Shown piece after piece: positions 18,822 through 27,833 of a DNA stretch of 36,614 bases; position 1 is the first letter of the stretch; each line of letters opens with the position of its first letter. The stretch spans positions 1 through 36,614 of the forward strand of contig JAFYAD010000013.1 of assembly GCA_017540915.1 (NCBI GenBank), given 5' to 3'. The notes beneath the pieces are model-generated. The model ran no database searches. It was not told where the DNA came from and worked only from the letters and a program-made list of their open reading frames with translations. This DNA comes from Lachnospiraceae bacterium. GTDB taxonomy: Bacteria > Bacillota_A > Clostridia > Lachnospirales > Lachnospiraceae. A program made the translations under genes and the position numbers.

Positions 18822-19058
18822 ATGAGAAAAATAATCATTTTTTTGATCAGGTTTTATAAGAGAGCATTTTCTCCGTATAAAGGTTACAAATGTCCGTATT
18901 TTCCGTCATGTTCGGATTATGCCATCGGATCATTTGAAAAGCACGGCGTTATAAAAGGTTCAATATTAACAACATGGCGTCTCATCCGTTGCAATCCTTT
19001 TTCACATGGAGGATTTGATCCTGTGCCTGAGGAATTTTGGAGGAAAAATAAAAAGTGA
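18822..19058 (+). CDS. yidD: Membrane protein insertion efficiency factor
   Basis: A small inner-membrane-associated factor aiding YidC. 78 residues from ATG 18822, beginning MRKIIIFLIRFYKRAFSP, then YKGYKCPYFPSCSDYAIGSFEKHG and RCNPFSHGGFDPVPE, all hallmark YidD sequence with its conserved cysteines. An in-frame ATG at 18798 inside rnpA would add eight residues not usual for the family. The chosen ATG is 7 bases after the rnpA stop, without a clear ribosome binding site, suggesting reinitiation. Confidence 0.9.
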   Translation: MRKIIIFLIRFYKRAFSPYKGYKCPYFPSCSDYAIGSFEKHGVIKGSILTTWRLIRCNPFSHGGFDPVPEEFWRKNKK

Positions 19059-20341
19059 CCGATATCATCCTGACTCAGTATGACGGTGTGATACTTGGAC
19101 CGATTGCCAAAGTTTTGGGTTTTGTCATGAACCTTACCTATCAGTTGATGTCCATGATGGGGATCAATAACATAGGTTTATCCATTATTCTGTTGACCAT
19201 CATCATTTATACATGTATGCTGCCGCTTACATATCAGCAGCAGAAATTCTCTTCTGTTTCCCGCAAGATGAGCCCGGAGCTTAAAGCAATCCAGGCAAAA
19301 TATAAAGGAAAAAAAGATCAGGATTCAATGATGGCTCAGAATGAGGAAACCAGAGCGGTATATGACAAATACGGAGTTACTCCGTCGGGTTCATGTATTC
19401 AGCTTCTCATACAGATGCCTATTCTTTTTGCATTATACAGGGTTATTTACAATGTTCCGGCTTATGTAAAATCCGTGAAAAATGTATTTTTACCCTTGTC
19501 GAGTGCTATCATGAACGAGAGCGGTTTTGCGGACAAGATGAATGAGCTTGTCAGCTCACAGCCTTCTCTCAGAGGTATAAAGACAGATTTTACCGTCAGT
19601 GATACTACTGTAGTATCCAATTACATTATCGATGTTTTGTACAGAATGGGAGATTCCGGTTGGAAATTCATTTCAGAGAATTTTTCCGGTATAAACTCCA
19701 CTATTACTTCCGTAAAAGAAGAAGTATCCCATATCAACTACTTTTTGGGACTGGATATAGGACATTCACCCTGGACCATTTTAACGACCGGTTTCAGTGA
19801 GAAAAAATATCTTCTTATGCTGGGAGCTGTGCTCATACCTTTGATCTCATATCTCACACAGATTATGAATATCAAGTTGATGCCGCAGCCGGAGAACACT
19901 GATCCCAATGATCAGATGGCTCAGCAGATGAAGACCATGAACAAGACCATGCCGCTCTTTTCGCTGGTAATGTGTTTCACGGTACCTGTCGGTCTTGGTC
20001 TTTACTGGATAGCTTCGGCATTTATCCGTTGTCTCCAGCAGCTTGCTTTTAACAAATATCTCAGCAATCTTGATTTTGATGCTATGATAGAAAAAAATGC
20101 TGAAAAAGCCAAGATAAAAGCCGAGAAAAGACGTAAGCAGCTTGCGGGTATGGACAATATCTACAAATCTGCGAATATCAGTACCAGAAATGTGAATACA
20201 GATTCTTCTTCAAACAGCTCTTCTGCTGAAAAAGAAGAAAAACTCGCACAGGCGCGCATTTCATCTGGAAAAGCAAAACCGGGATCCATGACGGCCAGAG
20301 CCAATATGGTAAAAGAATTCAATGAGCGCAACAGCAAATGA
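19055..20341 (+). CDS. yidC: Membrane protein insertase YidC/Oxa1
   Basis: Inserts membrane proteins alone or with SecYEG. The GTG start at 19055 overlaps the yidD stop (GTGA); GGAGG lies 11 bases upstream. The membrane segments follow the Oxa1 order: LGFVMNLTYQLMSMM region, IGLSIILLTIIIYTCMLPL, the IQLLIQMPILFALYRVIY segment, YLLMLGAVLIPLISYLTQI, and VPVGLGLYWIASAFIRC. A roughly 100-residue insertion sits in the extracellular loop (about 140-245). The tail is long, charged and Ser-rich (residues 345-428), as in forms that recruit ribosomes. 428 aa; no lipoprotein signal. Confidence 0.95.
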   Translation: MTDIILTQYDGVILGPIAKVLGFVMNLTYQLMSMMGINNIGLSIILLTIIIYTCMLPLTYQQQKFSSVSRKMSPELKAIQAKYKGKKDQDSMMAQNEETRAVYDKYGVTPSGSCIQLLIQMPILFALYRVIYNVPAYVKSVKNVFLPLSSAIMNESGFADKMNELVSSQPSLRGIKTDFTVSDTTVVSNYIIDVLYRMGDSGWKFISENFSGINSTITSVKEEVSHINYFLGLDIGHSPWTILTTGFSEKKYLLMLGAVLIPLISYLTQIMNIKLMPQPENTDPNDQMAQQMKTMNKTMPLFSLVMCFTVPVGLGLYWIASAFIRCLQQLAFNKYLSNLDFDAMIEKNAEKAKIKAEKRRKQLAGMDNIYKSANISTRNVNTDSSSNSSSAEKEEKLAQARISSGKAKPGSMTARANMVKEFNERNSK

Positions 20342-20368
20342 TAATATATAATATTAAAGGGGTATAAA

Positions 20369-21001
20369 ATGGAATACAAAGAATATTCGGGTAAAACCGT
20401 TGATGATGCCATCACAGATGCATCACTTGACCTTGGGGTTACAAGCGATGAGCTTGAATACGAGATAGTCGAAAAGGAATCCTCAGGTTTTTTGGGGTTT
20501 GGCAGTAAGCCGGCTGTTATAAAGGCCAGAAAAAAGGAAACTTCCGTTACAAAGGAAGATGCTGCAAGGGCTTTTCTTGAGAGTGTGTTTAAGGCAATGG
20601 AAGTTGAGGCTGAGATCATCATAGAGACAGATACTGTTGATAATGTGATGAACATTGAATTCAAGGGAGAGGATATGGGTATCCTCATCGGAAAGAGAGG
20701 AGCAACACTCGATTCCCTTCAGTATCTTACCAGCCTTGCTGTAAATAAAAATCATGATGACTATATAGCCATAAAGCTTGATACGGAAGATTACAGAAGA
20801 CGCAGAAAAGAAACACTTGAATCTCTTGCCAGAAATATTGCATACAAAGTAAAGCGCACCAAGAGACAGGTTGAGCTTGAGGCTATGAATCCTTACGAGC
20901 GCCGCATCATACATTCAACTCTTCAAAATGACAAATATGTCACAACCTTCTCTGAGGGTGAGGAGCCTTACAGACATGTTGTGATAGCGCTTAAGAAATA
21001 A
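20369..21001 (+). CDS. jag: RNA-binding protein Jag/KhpB
   Basis: A Jag-N, KH and R3H domain protein that binds RNA; in streptococci KhpB/Jag influences cell elongation. Jag-N spans about residues 1-52 (EYSGKTVDDAI, SGFLGFGSKPA). The KH domain has GXXG as GKRG (108-111). The R3H motif is ERRIIH near residue 180. 210 aa, normal. GGGG lies 6-7 bases before the ATG. It follows yidC by 27 bases in the usual operon order. Confidence 0.94.
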   Translation: MEYKEYSGKTVDDAITDASLDLGVTSDELEYEIVEKESSGFLGFGSKPAVIKARKKETSVTKEDAARAFLESVFKAMEVEAEIIIETDTVDNVMNIEFKGEDMGILIGKRGATLDSLQYLTSLAVNKNHDDYIAIKLDTEDYRRRRKETLESLARNIAYKVKRTKRQVELEAMNPYERRIIHSTLQNDKYVTTFSEGEEPYRHVVIALKK

Positions 21002-21018
21002 AAAGAGTATTATTATGA

Positions 21019-21046
21019 GGACTGTCATTATATGATGGTCCTTTTT
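21019..21046 (+). terminator. Terminator after jag
   Basis: A 10-bp stem GGACTGTCAT/ATGATGGTCC (21019-21028, 21032-21041, two G-U pairs) with a 3-base loop and a T run. It ends the rpmH-jag operon. Confidence 0.8.
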
Positions 21047-21098
21047 ATAATTATGGACAGTTTTTTATGTTATTTTTTAAGATAATTACCGATTATTA

Positions 21099-21168
21099 GT
21101 TACTATTCACAGTTATCTCAATGTGTATCCCGGCTCGACCACATACATAATTGGCTGTGAATAGTTAG
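21099..21168. repeat. 70-bp palindromic element, short form
   Basis: Ends are GTTACTATTCACAG and CTGTGAATAGTTAG, an inverted repeat with two mismatches. The left 52 bases are the exact reverse complement of the right end of the 283-bp element at 26.4 kb, after which the sequences diverge and the short form closes at once. It lies between jag and mnmE. Confidence 0.8.
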
Positions 21169-21194
21169 GATTATTCATCGATGACGGAAATAAT

Positions 21195-22622
21195 ATGAAC
21201 ACAGATACAATTGCGGCAATAGCCAGCGGAATAACTTCATCGGGAGTGGGAGTCATCAGGATAAGTGGTCCTGATTCATTTGCTGTGGCTGACAGGATAT
21301 TTTTTCCCTATCAGGGAGAAAAGAATGTTTTAAATTACAAGCCCTACACTATGCATTACGGTTATATTTGTGATGGAGCATATAAAAAGGACTCAGACAA
21401 TAACTCATCATCATTAAAAAAAATGGTGGACGAAGTAGTCTTGTTGGTATTTAAGGGACCAAAAAGCTTTACGGGTGAGGACACTATCGAGATAGATTGT
21501 CACGGCGGTGTTTTTGTCATGAATAAGATTTTGGAGATAGTGCTCAAAAACGGTGCAAGACTTGCGGATCCCGGTGAGTTTACCAAGAGAGCATTTTTAA
21601 ACGGAAGACTTGATCTTTCGCAGGCTGAGTCCGTGATGGATGTGATATCTTCATCAAGTGATCTCTCTCTTAAAAGTTCTCTGGATCAGTTAAACGGACG
21701 TATTTCGGAATGTATTGGTTCACTTCGTGAGGTTATATTACATGAAACTGCTTTTATAGAAGCTGCTTTGGATGATCCTGAGCATTACTCTCTGGACGAC
21801 TATTCTCCGAAGCTTAAAACCATAGTATCAGATTTGGTAAAAAAGACAGATGCTCTCATTTCATCTTACGATCATGGCAGAGTTGTAAATGATGGTATCA
21901 ATACAGTGATAGTGGGAAAACCGAATGCGGGGAAATCTTCTCTTTTAAATTTTCTGGCAGGGTATGACAGGGCAATCGTTACCGACATTGCAGGAACTAC
22001 CAGAGATACTCTCACCGAGAAGATCAATATCAGCGGTATCACATTGAACATCACGGATACTGCAGGTATCAGGCAGACAGAGGATGTTATAGAAAAGATA
22101 GGTGTTGACAGAACATATGACAGTATAGAGATGTCTGATCTGATATTATATGTTTGTGACGGTTCAAAGGCTCTGAGTGAAGAGGATGAAGATATTTTCA
22201 GAGCGATAGAGGACAGGATAGAAAAAGGTCATGTTATTTGTCTTGTAAATAAAAATGATATGGATGTATTGGCTGATACTGTCTTATTGGAAGAAAAATT
22301 CAAGGACCGTTTCATTATGTTTTCTTCTAAAACCGGTGACGGATATGATAAATTAAAGGATATGATCTACAATATCTTTTCAATTGATGAGATAAAGGTA
22401 AATGAGGAGATCATGATATCAAAGCTTCGTCACGTTGAGCTTTTGAAGAGTGCAAAAGAAAAGCTTTTATTTGTGATGGATGGGATCGACAACATGGTCA
22501 CAGAAGATTTTCTGACGGGAGATCTTATGGGAGCTTATGCTGATCTTGGCAAGATCACAGGCGAGGCTGTAGAGGAAGACCTTGTGGATAAGATATTCAG
22601 CGATTTTTGTATGGGAAAGTAA
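21195..22622 (+). CDS. mnmE: tRNA uridine-5-carboxymethylaminomethyl modification GTPase
   Basis: With MnmG it installs the cmnm5/nm5 group on U34 of several tRNAs. The N-terminal folate-binding domain begins DTIAAIASGITSSGVGVIRISG. The G domain, inserted in the helical domain, has G1 GKPNAGKSS (241-249), AGTTRD (266-271), DTAG (288-291) and NKND. The C-terminus ends FCMGK with the conserved catalytic-site cysteine. 475 aa. Only a weak GGA precedes the ATG; mnmG follows by 18 bases. Confidence 0.97.
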   Translation: MNTDTIAAIASGITSSGVGVIRISGPDSFAVADRIFFPYQGEKNVLNYKPYTMHYGYICDGAYKKDSDNNSSSLKKMVDEVVLLVFKGPKSFTGEDTIEIDCHGGVFVMNKILEIVLKNGARLADPGEFTKRAFLNGRLDLSQAESVMDVISSSSDLSLKSSLDQLNGRISECIGSLREVILHETAFIEAALDDPEHYSLDDYSPKLKTIVSDLVKKTDALISSYDHGRVVNDGINTVIVGKPNAGKSSLLNFLAGYDRAIVTDIAGTTRDTLTEKINISGITLNITDTAGIRQTEDVIEKIGVDRTYDSIEMSDLILYVCDGSKALSEEDEDIFRAIEDRIEKGHVICLVNKNDMDVLADTVLLEEKFKDRFIMFSSKTGDGYDKLKDMIYNIFSIDEIKVNEEIMISKLRHVELLKSAKEKLLFVMDGIDNMVTEDFLTGDLMGAYADLGKITGEAVEEDLVDKIFSDFCMGK

Positions 22623-22640
22623 ACGTGAGGTATATTCAAA

Positions 22641-24512
22641 ATGTACGAACAGACGACAGACGTTTGTGTGATAGGTGCAGGACATGCAGGTTGTGAAGCT
22701 GCGCTTGCCACGGCGCGTCTCGGTTTAAAAACAGTCATATTTACCGTCAGTATTGATTCCATCGCTATGATGCCCTGCAATCCCAATATCGGAGGCAGCA
22801 GCAAGGGACATATAGTGAGGGAAATTGATGCTCTTGGCGGAGAAATGGCCAAAAATATAGATAAGACTTTCATCCAGTCCAGAATGCTGGGAACTTCAAA
22901 GGGTCCCGCTGTTCATTCGCTCCGTGCACAGGCTGACAAGTCCGAGTATTCCCGCTCAATGCGAAAGGTTTTGGAAAATCAGGAAAACCTTGAGATAAGA
23001 CAGGCGGAGGTGACGGATATTCTGGTTGAGGACGGTCATATTACCGGAGTTAAGATCCTGTCCGGTTCTGTCTATCACTGTCGTGCGGTTATATTATGTA
23101 CGGGAGTTTACCTTAATGCAAGATGTCTTTGCGGAGAGATGATAACTTATACCGGTCCCAACGGTTTGTCGGCAGCTACTCATCTGACAAAATCTTTGAT
23201 GGATCACGGTATTGAGATAATGCGTTTTAAGACAGGAACTCCTGCACGTATAGATAAGAGATCCATAGATTTTTCAAAAATGACGGAGCAGTGTGGAGAT
23301 GATCCAATAGTTCCATTTTCTTTTACCACGGATCCGGCATCTGTGCAAAAAGAACAGGTCAAGTGTTATCTGACCTACACCAATGAAAAGACTCATGAGA
23401 TCATACGGGAGAATCTTCACAGGTCTCCAATGTATTCCGGAGTTATAGAAGGTGTGGGACCGAGATATTGTCCTTCCATCGAAGATAAGGTAGTGAAATT
23501 TGCGGACAAGGACAGACATCAGCTTTTTGTGGAGCCTGAAGGACTTAACACGAATGAGATGTATATCAGCGGAATGTCATCCTCAATGCCGGAGGATGTT
23601 CAGTGGCAGATGTACAGAACGGTTCCCGGTCTTGAAAATGCCAAGATCGTCAGGAATGCTTATGCCATAGAGTATGACTGCTTTAATCCGAACCAGTTGT
23701 ATCATACGCTGGAATTTAAGAAAATATCCGGTTTGTTTTCTGCCGGACAGTCAAACGGTTCATCCGGTTATGAAGAGGCTGCAGGTCAGGGTATAATAGC
23801 AGGTATCAATGCTGCGATGAAACTTTTAGGCAGAGAGCAGATCGTGCTGGATCGAAGCGAAGCATATATAGGTGTTTTGATAGATGATCTTATCACGAAG
23901 GAAAACTTTGAGCCGTATCGCATGATGACATCCCGTGCTGAGTACAGACTTTTGCTCAGACAGGACAATGCGGACATGAGACTCACTCCCATAGGATATA
24001 AGGCAGGACTTATCTCTGATGAGAGATATGAAAAACTTTTATCAAAGAAAAAGATGATAGAAGAAGAGATTGAGAGAATTTCTGCCATAGTCATAGGAGC
24101 TGCCGCAAAAAATCAGGAGTATCTTGAGAGTATTGGTTCTACTCCTCTGTCATGCGGAGTTAAATTGTCCGATCTCATATGCAGACCGGAGCTTGATTAT
24201 GATAAGACAGCACCTCTTGATCCGGAGAGACCTGTGTTACCTGATGATGTCAGGGAGCAGGTCAACATCAATATAAAATATGAGGGTTATATCACAAGAC
24301 AGGAAAAACAGATTGCTGAGTTTAAGCGTCTTGAAAAACGTCTTATCCCGGATGATATTGATTATGATGATGTTTCATCTCTCCGTCTCGAGGCAAGACA
24401 AAAGCTTACAAAATTAAGACCGGTTTCAATCGGGCAGGCATCGCGTATATCCGGAGTAAGTCCGGCAGACATTTCCGTGTTGATAGTGTATCTTAACAGC
24501 GTTGGAAAATAG
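22641..24512 (+). CDS. mnmG: tRNA U34 modification enzyme, FAD subunit
   Basis: The FAD/NADH-dependent partner of MnmE (GidA). The dinucleotide-binding motif [10 protein letters not shown] is at residues 12-21. Further family segments are [34 protein letters not shown], the [12 protein letters not shown] region and [16 protein letters not shown]. The C-terminal helical domain binds tRNA and MnmE (YEGYITRQ). 623 aa is the normal length. GAGG lies 10 bases before the ATG. Confidence 0.97.
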   Translation: MYEQTTDVCVIGAGHAGCEAALATARLGLKTVIFTVSIDSIAMMPCNPNIGGSSKGHIVREIDALGGEMAKNIDKTFIQSRMLGTSKGPAVHSLRAQADKSEYSRSMRKVLENQENLEIRQAEVTDILVEDGHITGVKILSGSVYHCRAVILCTGVYLNARCLCGEMITYTGPNGLSAATHLTKSLMDHGIEIMRFKTGTPARIDKRSIDFSKMTEQCGDDPIVPFSFTTDPASVQKEQVKCYLTYTNEKTHEIIRENLHRSPMYSGVIEGVGPRYCPSIEDKVVKFADKDRHQLFVEPEGLNTNEMYISGMSSSMPEDVQWQMYRTVPGLENAKIVRNAYAIEYDCFNPNQLYHTLEFKKISGLFSAGQSNGSSGYEEAAGQGIIAGINAAMKLLGREQIVLDRSEAYIGVLIDDLITKENFEPYRMMTSRAEYRLLLRQDNADMRLTPIGYKAGLISDERYEKLLSKKKMIEEEIERISAIVIGAAAKNQEYLESIGSTPLSCGVKLSDLICRPELDYDKTAPLDPERPVLPDDVREQVNINIKYEGYITRQEKQIAEFKRLEKRLIPDDIDYDDVSSLRLEARQKLTKLRPVSIGQASRISGVSPADISVLIVYLNSVGK

Positions 24513-24573
24513 AAAAGGTATAGTGTAAATTTTTGACTTATATTCGGTCAGATCATTAGTAATTGGAAAAAAT

Positions 24574-25287
24574 ATGAACAGAGAAGAATATTTAGCAGAC
24601 CAATTGTCGAAATATAATATTAATATCACAAATGATATAATTGGTAAATTAATCCGATTCTACGAGTTGCTGATAGAAAAGAACAAGGTTATGAACCTCA
24701 CCGCCATCACGGACTTTGAGGATGTGGTGATAAAGCATTTTTGTGATTCCGTATCTTTATGTCAGTTTATTGATTTGGATAAAAATCTTTCTGTGGCGGA
24801 TCTCGGAACGGGAGCGGGTTTTCCGGGTATTCCTCTAAAGATCTGTTTTCCGAAGCTTGACATTACCTTGATCGATTCTCTGAATAAAAGACTTAAATTT
24901 TTAGACGAGGTGATAGAAGAGCTCGGTCTTGAAAAAATCCGTACCGTACATTCAAGGGCAGAAGATATCTCTCATGACAAGATCTACAGAGAGAGTTTTG
25001 ATATCTGCGTTTCAAGAGCGGTAGCCAATCTTTCCACATTGTCGGAATATTGTCTTCCTCTGGTGAAGTGCGGCGGTAAGTTCATATCATATAAATCCGG
25101 AGATATAGATGAAGAGGCATCCGGTGCAAAAAAAGCTGTTAAAATACTGGGTGGTGAGATATCATCTATTGAGAAGTTTGAACTCACCGATGGTATATCC
25201 AGATCCTTTGTCATATTAGATAAAATTTCTGTGACACCAAAAAAGTACCCGCGGAAAGCGGGTACTCCTTCAAAAGAACCTTTGTAA
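24574..25287 (+). CDS. rsmG: 16S rRNA (guanine527-N7)-methyltransferase
   Basis: Methylates G527 of 16S rRNA (GidB). The SAM site VADLGTGAGFPGIPLKI is at residues 75-90, and ITLIDSLNKRLKFLDEV follows. VSRAVANLSTLSEYCLPLV is also typical. The C-terminus KYPRKAGTPSKEPL is the usual ending in Bacillota; its codons form a perfect 8-bp hairpin (25245-25265). 237 aa. It ends the plus-strand RNA-modification cluster and faces the hydrolase gene 26 bases away. Confidence 0.95.
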   Translation: MNREEYLADQLSKYNINITNDIIGKLIRFYELLIEKNKVMNLTAITDFEDVVIKHFCDSVSLCQFIDLDKNLSVADLGTGAGFPGIPLKICFPKLDITLIDSLNKRLKFLDEVIEELGLEKIRTVHSRAEDISHDKIYRESFDICVSRAVANLSTLSEYCLPLVKCGGKFISYKSGDIDEEASGAKKAVKILGGEISSIEKFELTDGISRSFVILDKISVTPKKYPRKAGTPSKEPL

Positions 25288-25294
25288 AGTATGT

Positions 25295-25340
25295 GAGTTG
25301 ATACTGGATGTTTCTATGCTAAAGATTCCAGTATCAGCTC
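25295..25340 (+). terminator. rsmG terminator buried in the opposite gene
   Basis: A 14-bp stem (25295-25308, 25327-25340; one G-U) with an 18-base loop, followed by ATTTATTTTTT. The right arm and U tract lie inside the 3' coding end of the convergent hydrolase gene. Confidence 0.7.
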
Positions 25341-26249
25341 ATTTATTTTTTCCGGATATTCCATCTGAGGTTTCTTTTTACCGTAATCTATTTCTGTGAG
25401 TTTTATGTTTGGCAGAACTTTTTTATATTCTTCATAATCAGTGTTGATGTTTGAGATTATGGTGATATCAGCATCCAAAAGTTTCGGAAGAGCTATCATT
25501 ATGTCACTGTCGGTGTAGTTGGACAGGGTGCTGGCATAAAGATATTTTCCGTTTCCGTCTGAGGCATGGGACATCTCATAAAAACAATCCATCAGATTGC
25601 TGGATACATTATTGCTGTTCTCATAGTATTTTTCTGAAATCCTTTTGTTTGTAGCATAGGAAGTGTTACTGATATTATAGATAAACGTACCCAGTATCGG
25701 CATGTCCACTATCCTGTGAATTGCTTTTTCCCTGATGCCGGGATCGATGGATGCTGCATGATATTTCGGGGGATTTATTGCAATGATACTCTTTATGCAG
25801 CTGTCCTTCATGGTCTTTGCAAAAGCAGCTATGGCAAAAGAGTCTCCCGAGGTCACAACGTCAACTTCTTCTCCTATTATATCCTTTATAAAATTGCTGA
25901 TCATCTGAACATAGAGAAAAGCCACGTATTGGATGTTAGGTTTATCTGACTTACCGCAACCCAAAAGATCGATCACATAAACGGAATGATCTTTTGAAAG
26001 ACCTTCTATATTGTTGTACCATTCATAAGATGATGTGTCACATGAAACATCATGTATCAGCAGTATCGGTGTTCCCTCACCGTGTTTTTTATAAAAAACT
26101 TTTCCGTTTTTTGTCTCATAAAATAAATCTTCCGGATCCTTTGTCTTATTCTGCAGGGAGTTTGTATAGGATACATACTTGTTAAACAAGTGCATTCCTG
26201 CAACAGTCAGTCCTGAGAATATTAAAAATTTTTTTGCTTTTTTATCCAT
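25314..26249 (-). CDS. Membrane-anchored alpha/beta-hydrolase fold protein, probably lacking the catalytic His
   Basis: The fold is recognisable from PILLIHDVSCDTSSYEWY, VYVIDLLGCGKSDKPN and the nucleophile elbow TSGDSFAIAAFA (Ser137). A hydrophobic stretch at residues 8-20 after a Lys-rich start suggests a membrane anchor. In active family members the end reads G-H-x-P-x-x-E-x-P; here it is KKKPQMEYPE, so the His position is Lys292. The elbow is GDSFA rather than GxSxG. Catalysis is therefore doubtful, and the protein may bind rather than hydrolyse. GGAG lies 8 bases before the ATG. A 26-codon ORF precedes it in the same direction. Both are transcribed against the fork. The substrate cannot be told. 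311 aa. Confidence 0.8.
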   Translation of the reverse strand: MDKKAKKFLIFSGLTVAGMHLFNKYVSYTNSLQNKTKDPEDLFYETKNGKVFYKKHGEGTPILLIHDVSCDTSSYEWYNNIEGLSKDHSVYVIDLLGCGKSDKPNIQYVAFLYVQMISNFIKDIIGEEVDVVTSGDSFAIAAFAKTMKDSCIKSIIAINPPKYHAASIDPGIREKAIHRIVDMPILGTFIYNISNTSYATNKRISEKYYENSNNVSSNLMDCFYEMSHASDGNGKYLYASTLSNYTDSDIMIALPKLLDADITIISNINTDYEEYKKVLPNIKLTEIDYGKKKPQMEYPEKINELILESLA

Positions 26250-26269
26250 GCTGGTTTCTCCCTCTTATC

Positions 26270-26350
26270 TTATATTCCCAACAGATCAAGATTAATATTA
26301 TAGCACCATTGATCAAACCATCTTGTTATACAATTATTCATTTGGTTCAT
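26270..26350 (-). CDS. Putative 26-aa micropeptide ahead of the hydrolase gene
   Basis: A small ORF with a good ribosome binding site: GGAG lies 7 bases before ATG 26350. The peptide begins MNQMNNCITRWFDQWC and continues YNINLDLLGI; it has two Cys and two Trp. Its TAA is 20 bases before the hydrolase ATG, so both would share a transcript. It could be a leader peptide controlling the hydrolase, a small membrane-associated peptide, or chance. No recognised family. Possible promoter hexamers (TTCTTG, TATAGA, about 17 bp apart) lie upstream near 26380-26412. Confidence 0.45.
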   Translation of the reverse strand: MNQMNNCITRWFDQWCYNINLDLLGI

Positions 26351-26434
26351 TTTAATTCTCCAGTTTAATTAATCATGTTTATCTATATCATAATGTAACA
26401 CTTACAAGAATTCTTTTCAAGACAAAAGCATTTT

Positions 26435-26717
26435 GTTACTATTCACAGTCTATCAGGTAGGTGAGGCACGATCACATACATATGCACTGATGTGAGATTG
26501 TGCTTGCCCGAGCAAGGGTTCATTGCTGTCAGTTTTTGATAAAAGTAAGCGTATGCATACGGTTGTGAATGAGTGTGAGTGAGCGTAGCGAAAGTCACAC
26601 GCAGTTCACAAATATGCATACGCGTGAACCCCGCGACGAAGGGAAGCACACACGAACAGCAGGGTGTATGTATGTGGTCGAGCCGGGATACACATTGAGA
26701 TAACTGTGAATAGTAAC
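26435..26717. repeat. 283-bp palindromic element, long form
   Basis: Perfect 14-bp terminal inverted repeats GTTACTATTCACAG (26435-26448) and CTGTGAATAGTAAC (26704-26717). The interior is itself a nested inverted repeat: CGTATGCATA pairs with TATGCATACG, TTGTGAA with TTCACAA, GTGTGA with TCACAC, around a GAGCGTAGCGA apex, and GATCACATACATA near the left matches CCACATACATA on the other arm. It contains no credible gene. It resembles a MITE or a large structured intergenic repeat. No target-site duplication is obvious. Confidence 0.8.
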
Positions 26718-26729
26718 ACTACATCTAGA

Positions 26730-26745
26730 TGTTTCACGTGAAACA
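26730..26745. promoter_or_regulatory. parS site 1
   Basis: A perfect 16-bp palindrome TGTTTCACGTGAAACA, the consensus ParB-binding site of Bacillota, 13 bases after the 283-bp repeat and about 230 bp before parA. Confidence 0.97.
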
Positions 26746-26803
26746 TTTTTTTGTTTACTATATTTTGTATTTTGAAAATAAAATGACTAACATTATTTTG
26801 TGG

Positions 26804-26819
26804 TGTTTCACGTGAAACA
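26804..26819. promoter_or_regulatory. parS site 2
   Basis: A second perfect TGTTTCACGTGAAACA, 74 bp from the first. A degenerate half site (GTTTCACG) follows at 26875-26882. Paired sites would nucleate ParB sliding clamps beside oriC. Confidence 0.97.
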
Positions 26820-26899
26820 TTTTCAAAGAAAAAATATCCAACTATATATGGTAGATTTTATAAAAATAGACGAAAGTTTCACGAAAACAGTTTTTTATG

Positions 26900-26928
26900 T
26901 TGGAATCATTACCTTTAGGTGTTATAAT
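26900..26928 (+). promoter_or_regulatory. parA promoter
   Basis: -35 TTGGAA (26900-26905), a 17-bp spacer and -10 TATAAT (26923-26928). Transcription should start near 26935, 44 bases before the parA ATG; the parS half site lies just upstream, so ParB could affect it. Confidence 0.75.
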
Positions 26929-26978
26929 CAAAAAACAGGTAAAAATGTAGGTTAAGTATTGCTGAGAAAGGAAGGAAC

Positions 26979-27755
26979 ATGAGTAAAGTAATAGCAGTTT
27001 CAAATCAAAAAGGCGGAGTTGGAAAGACCACTACGGCGATAAATCTTTCATCTTGTCTTGCTGAGTTAGGCAGAAAAGTATTGGTGATAGATCTGGATCC
27101 ACAGGGTAATACGAGCTGTGGATTAGGCATAAATGCCCGTGATCTTGTGGATGCAAATACGGTTTATGAATTGATACTTGAGGAGTGTACGGTTAATGAG
27201 GCTCTTATCAAGACAAATATCAAAAATCTTAATCTTTTGCCCGCTAATATAAATCTATCAGCAATAGAGATCGATCTGCTGGGTGAGTCAAATAAAGAGT
27301 ATGTTTTGAAAAATCAGGTTGATTATATCCGTGATGATTATGACTATATCATCATAGACTGCCCGCCCACATTGAATATCATAACTTTGAATGCCATGAC
27401 CACGGCTGACAGTGTTTTGGTACCGATACAGTGTGAGTACCTTGCACTGGAGGGAGTGAGCCAGTTGTTAAAGACGATCAATCTTGTAAAAGAAAGGCTT
27501 AATCCAAACCTTAAGATTGAAGGTGTTGTCATGACAATGTATGATAGCAGGACAAATCTCTCCAATGATGTAGTGAATAATGTAAAGGAAAGTGTGGGCG
27601 ACAAGTTTAGGGTTTTTGAAACTCTTATTCCAAGAAGTGTAAAACTTGCAGAGGCACCAAGCTATGGTGAACCCATTAATATTTATGATACAAAATCTAC
27701 AGGAGCGGAGTGTTATCGCAGCCTTGCAAAAGAGATCTTAGGCATAAAGAGATAA
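26979..27755 (+). CDS. parA: Chromosome partitioning ATPase ParA/Soj
   Basis: A deviant Walker A ATPase that moves or orients ParB-parS complexes; Soj also modulates DnaA in Bacillus. Walker A KGGVGKTT is at residues 11-18, VIDLDPQGN follows, and DYIIIDCPPTLN is the Walker B region. The ending includes VKLAEAPSYGEPI, typical of the family. 258 aa. GAAAGGAAGG lies just upstream of the ATG. Confidence 0.96.
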   Translation: MSKVIAVSNQKGGVGKTTTAINLSSCLAELGRKVLVIDLDPQGNTSCGLGINARDLVDANTVYELILEECTVNEALIKTNIKNLNLLPANINLSAIEIDLLGESNKEYVLKNQVDYIRDDYDYIIIDCPPTLNIITLNAMTTADSVLVPIQCEYLALEGVSQLLKTINLVKERLNPNLKIEGVVMTMYDSRTNLSNDVVNNVKESVGDKFRVFETLIPRSVKLAEAPSYGEPINIYDTKSTGAECYRSLAKEILGIKR

Positions 27756-27833
27756 ACATTCCGGCTATAGGTCTGATGATACATTTCGGCAGTAAACAGC
27801 AACACCGCATAACAGTAATTTGGAGGACATAAT

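Noticed and set aside
25245..25265. Perfect hairpin GTACCCGC/GCGGGTAC at the end of rsmG
   Set aside because: No U tract follows, and it codes for the conserved KYPRKAGT ending, so protein sequence explains it; the hairpin at 25295-25340 is the better terminator.
26443..26649. 68-codon minus-strand ORF
   Set aside because: Lies inside the 283-bp palindromic repeat and is explained by it.
26874..26889. Possible third parS
   Set aside because: Only the left half (GTTTCACG) matches; the right half is degenerate.
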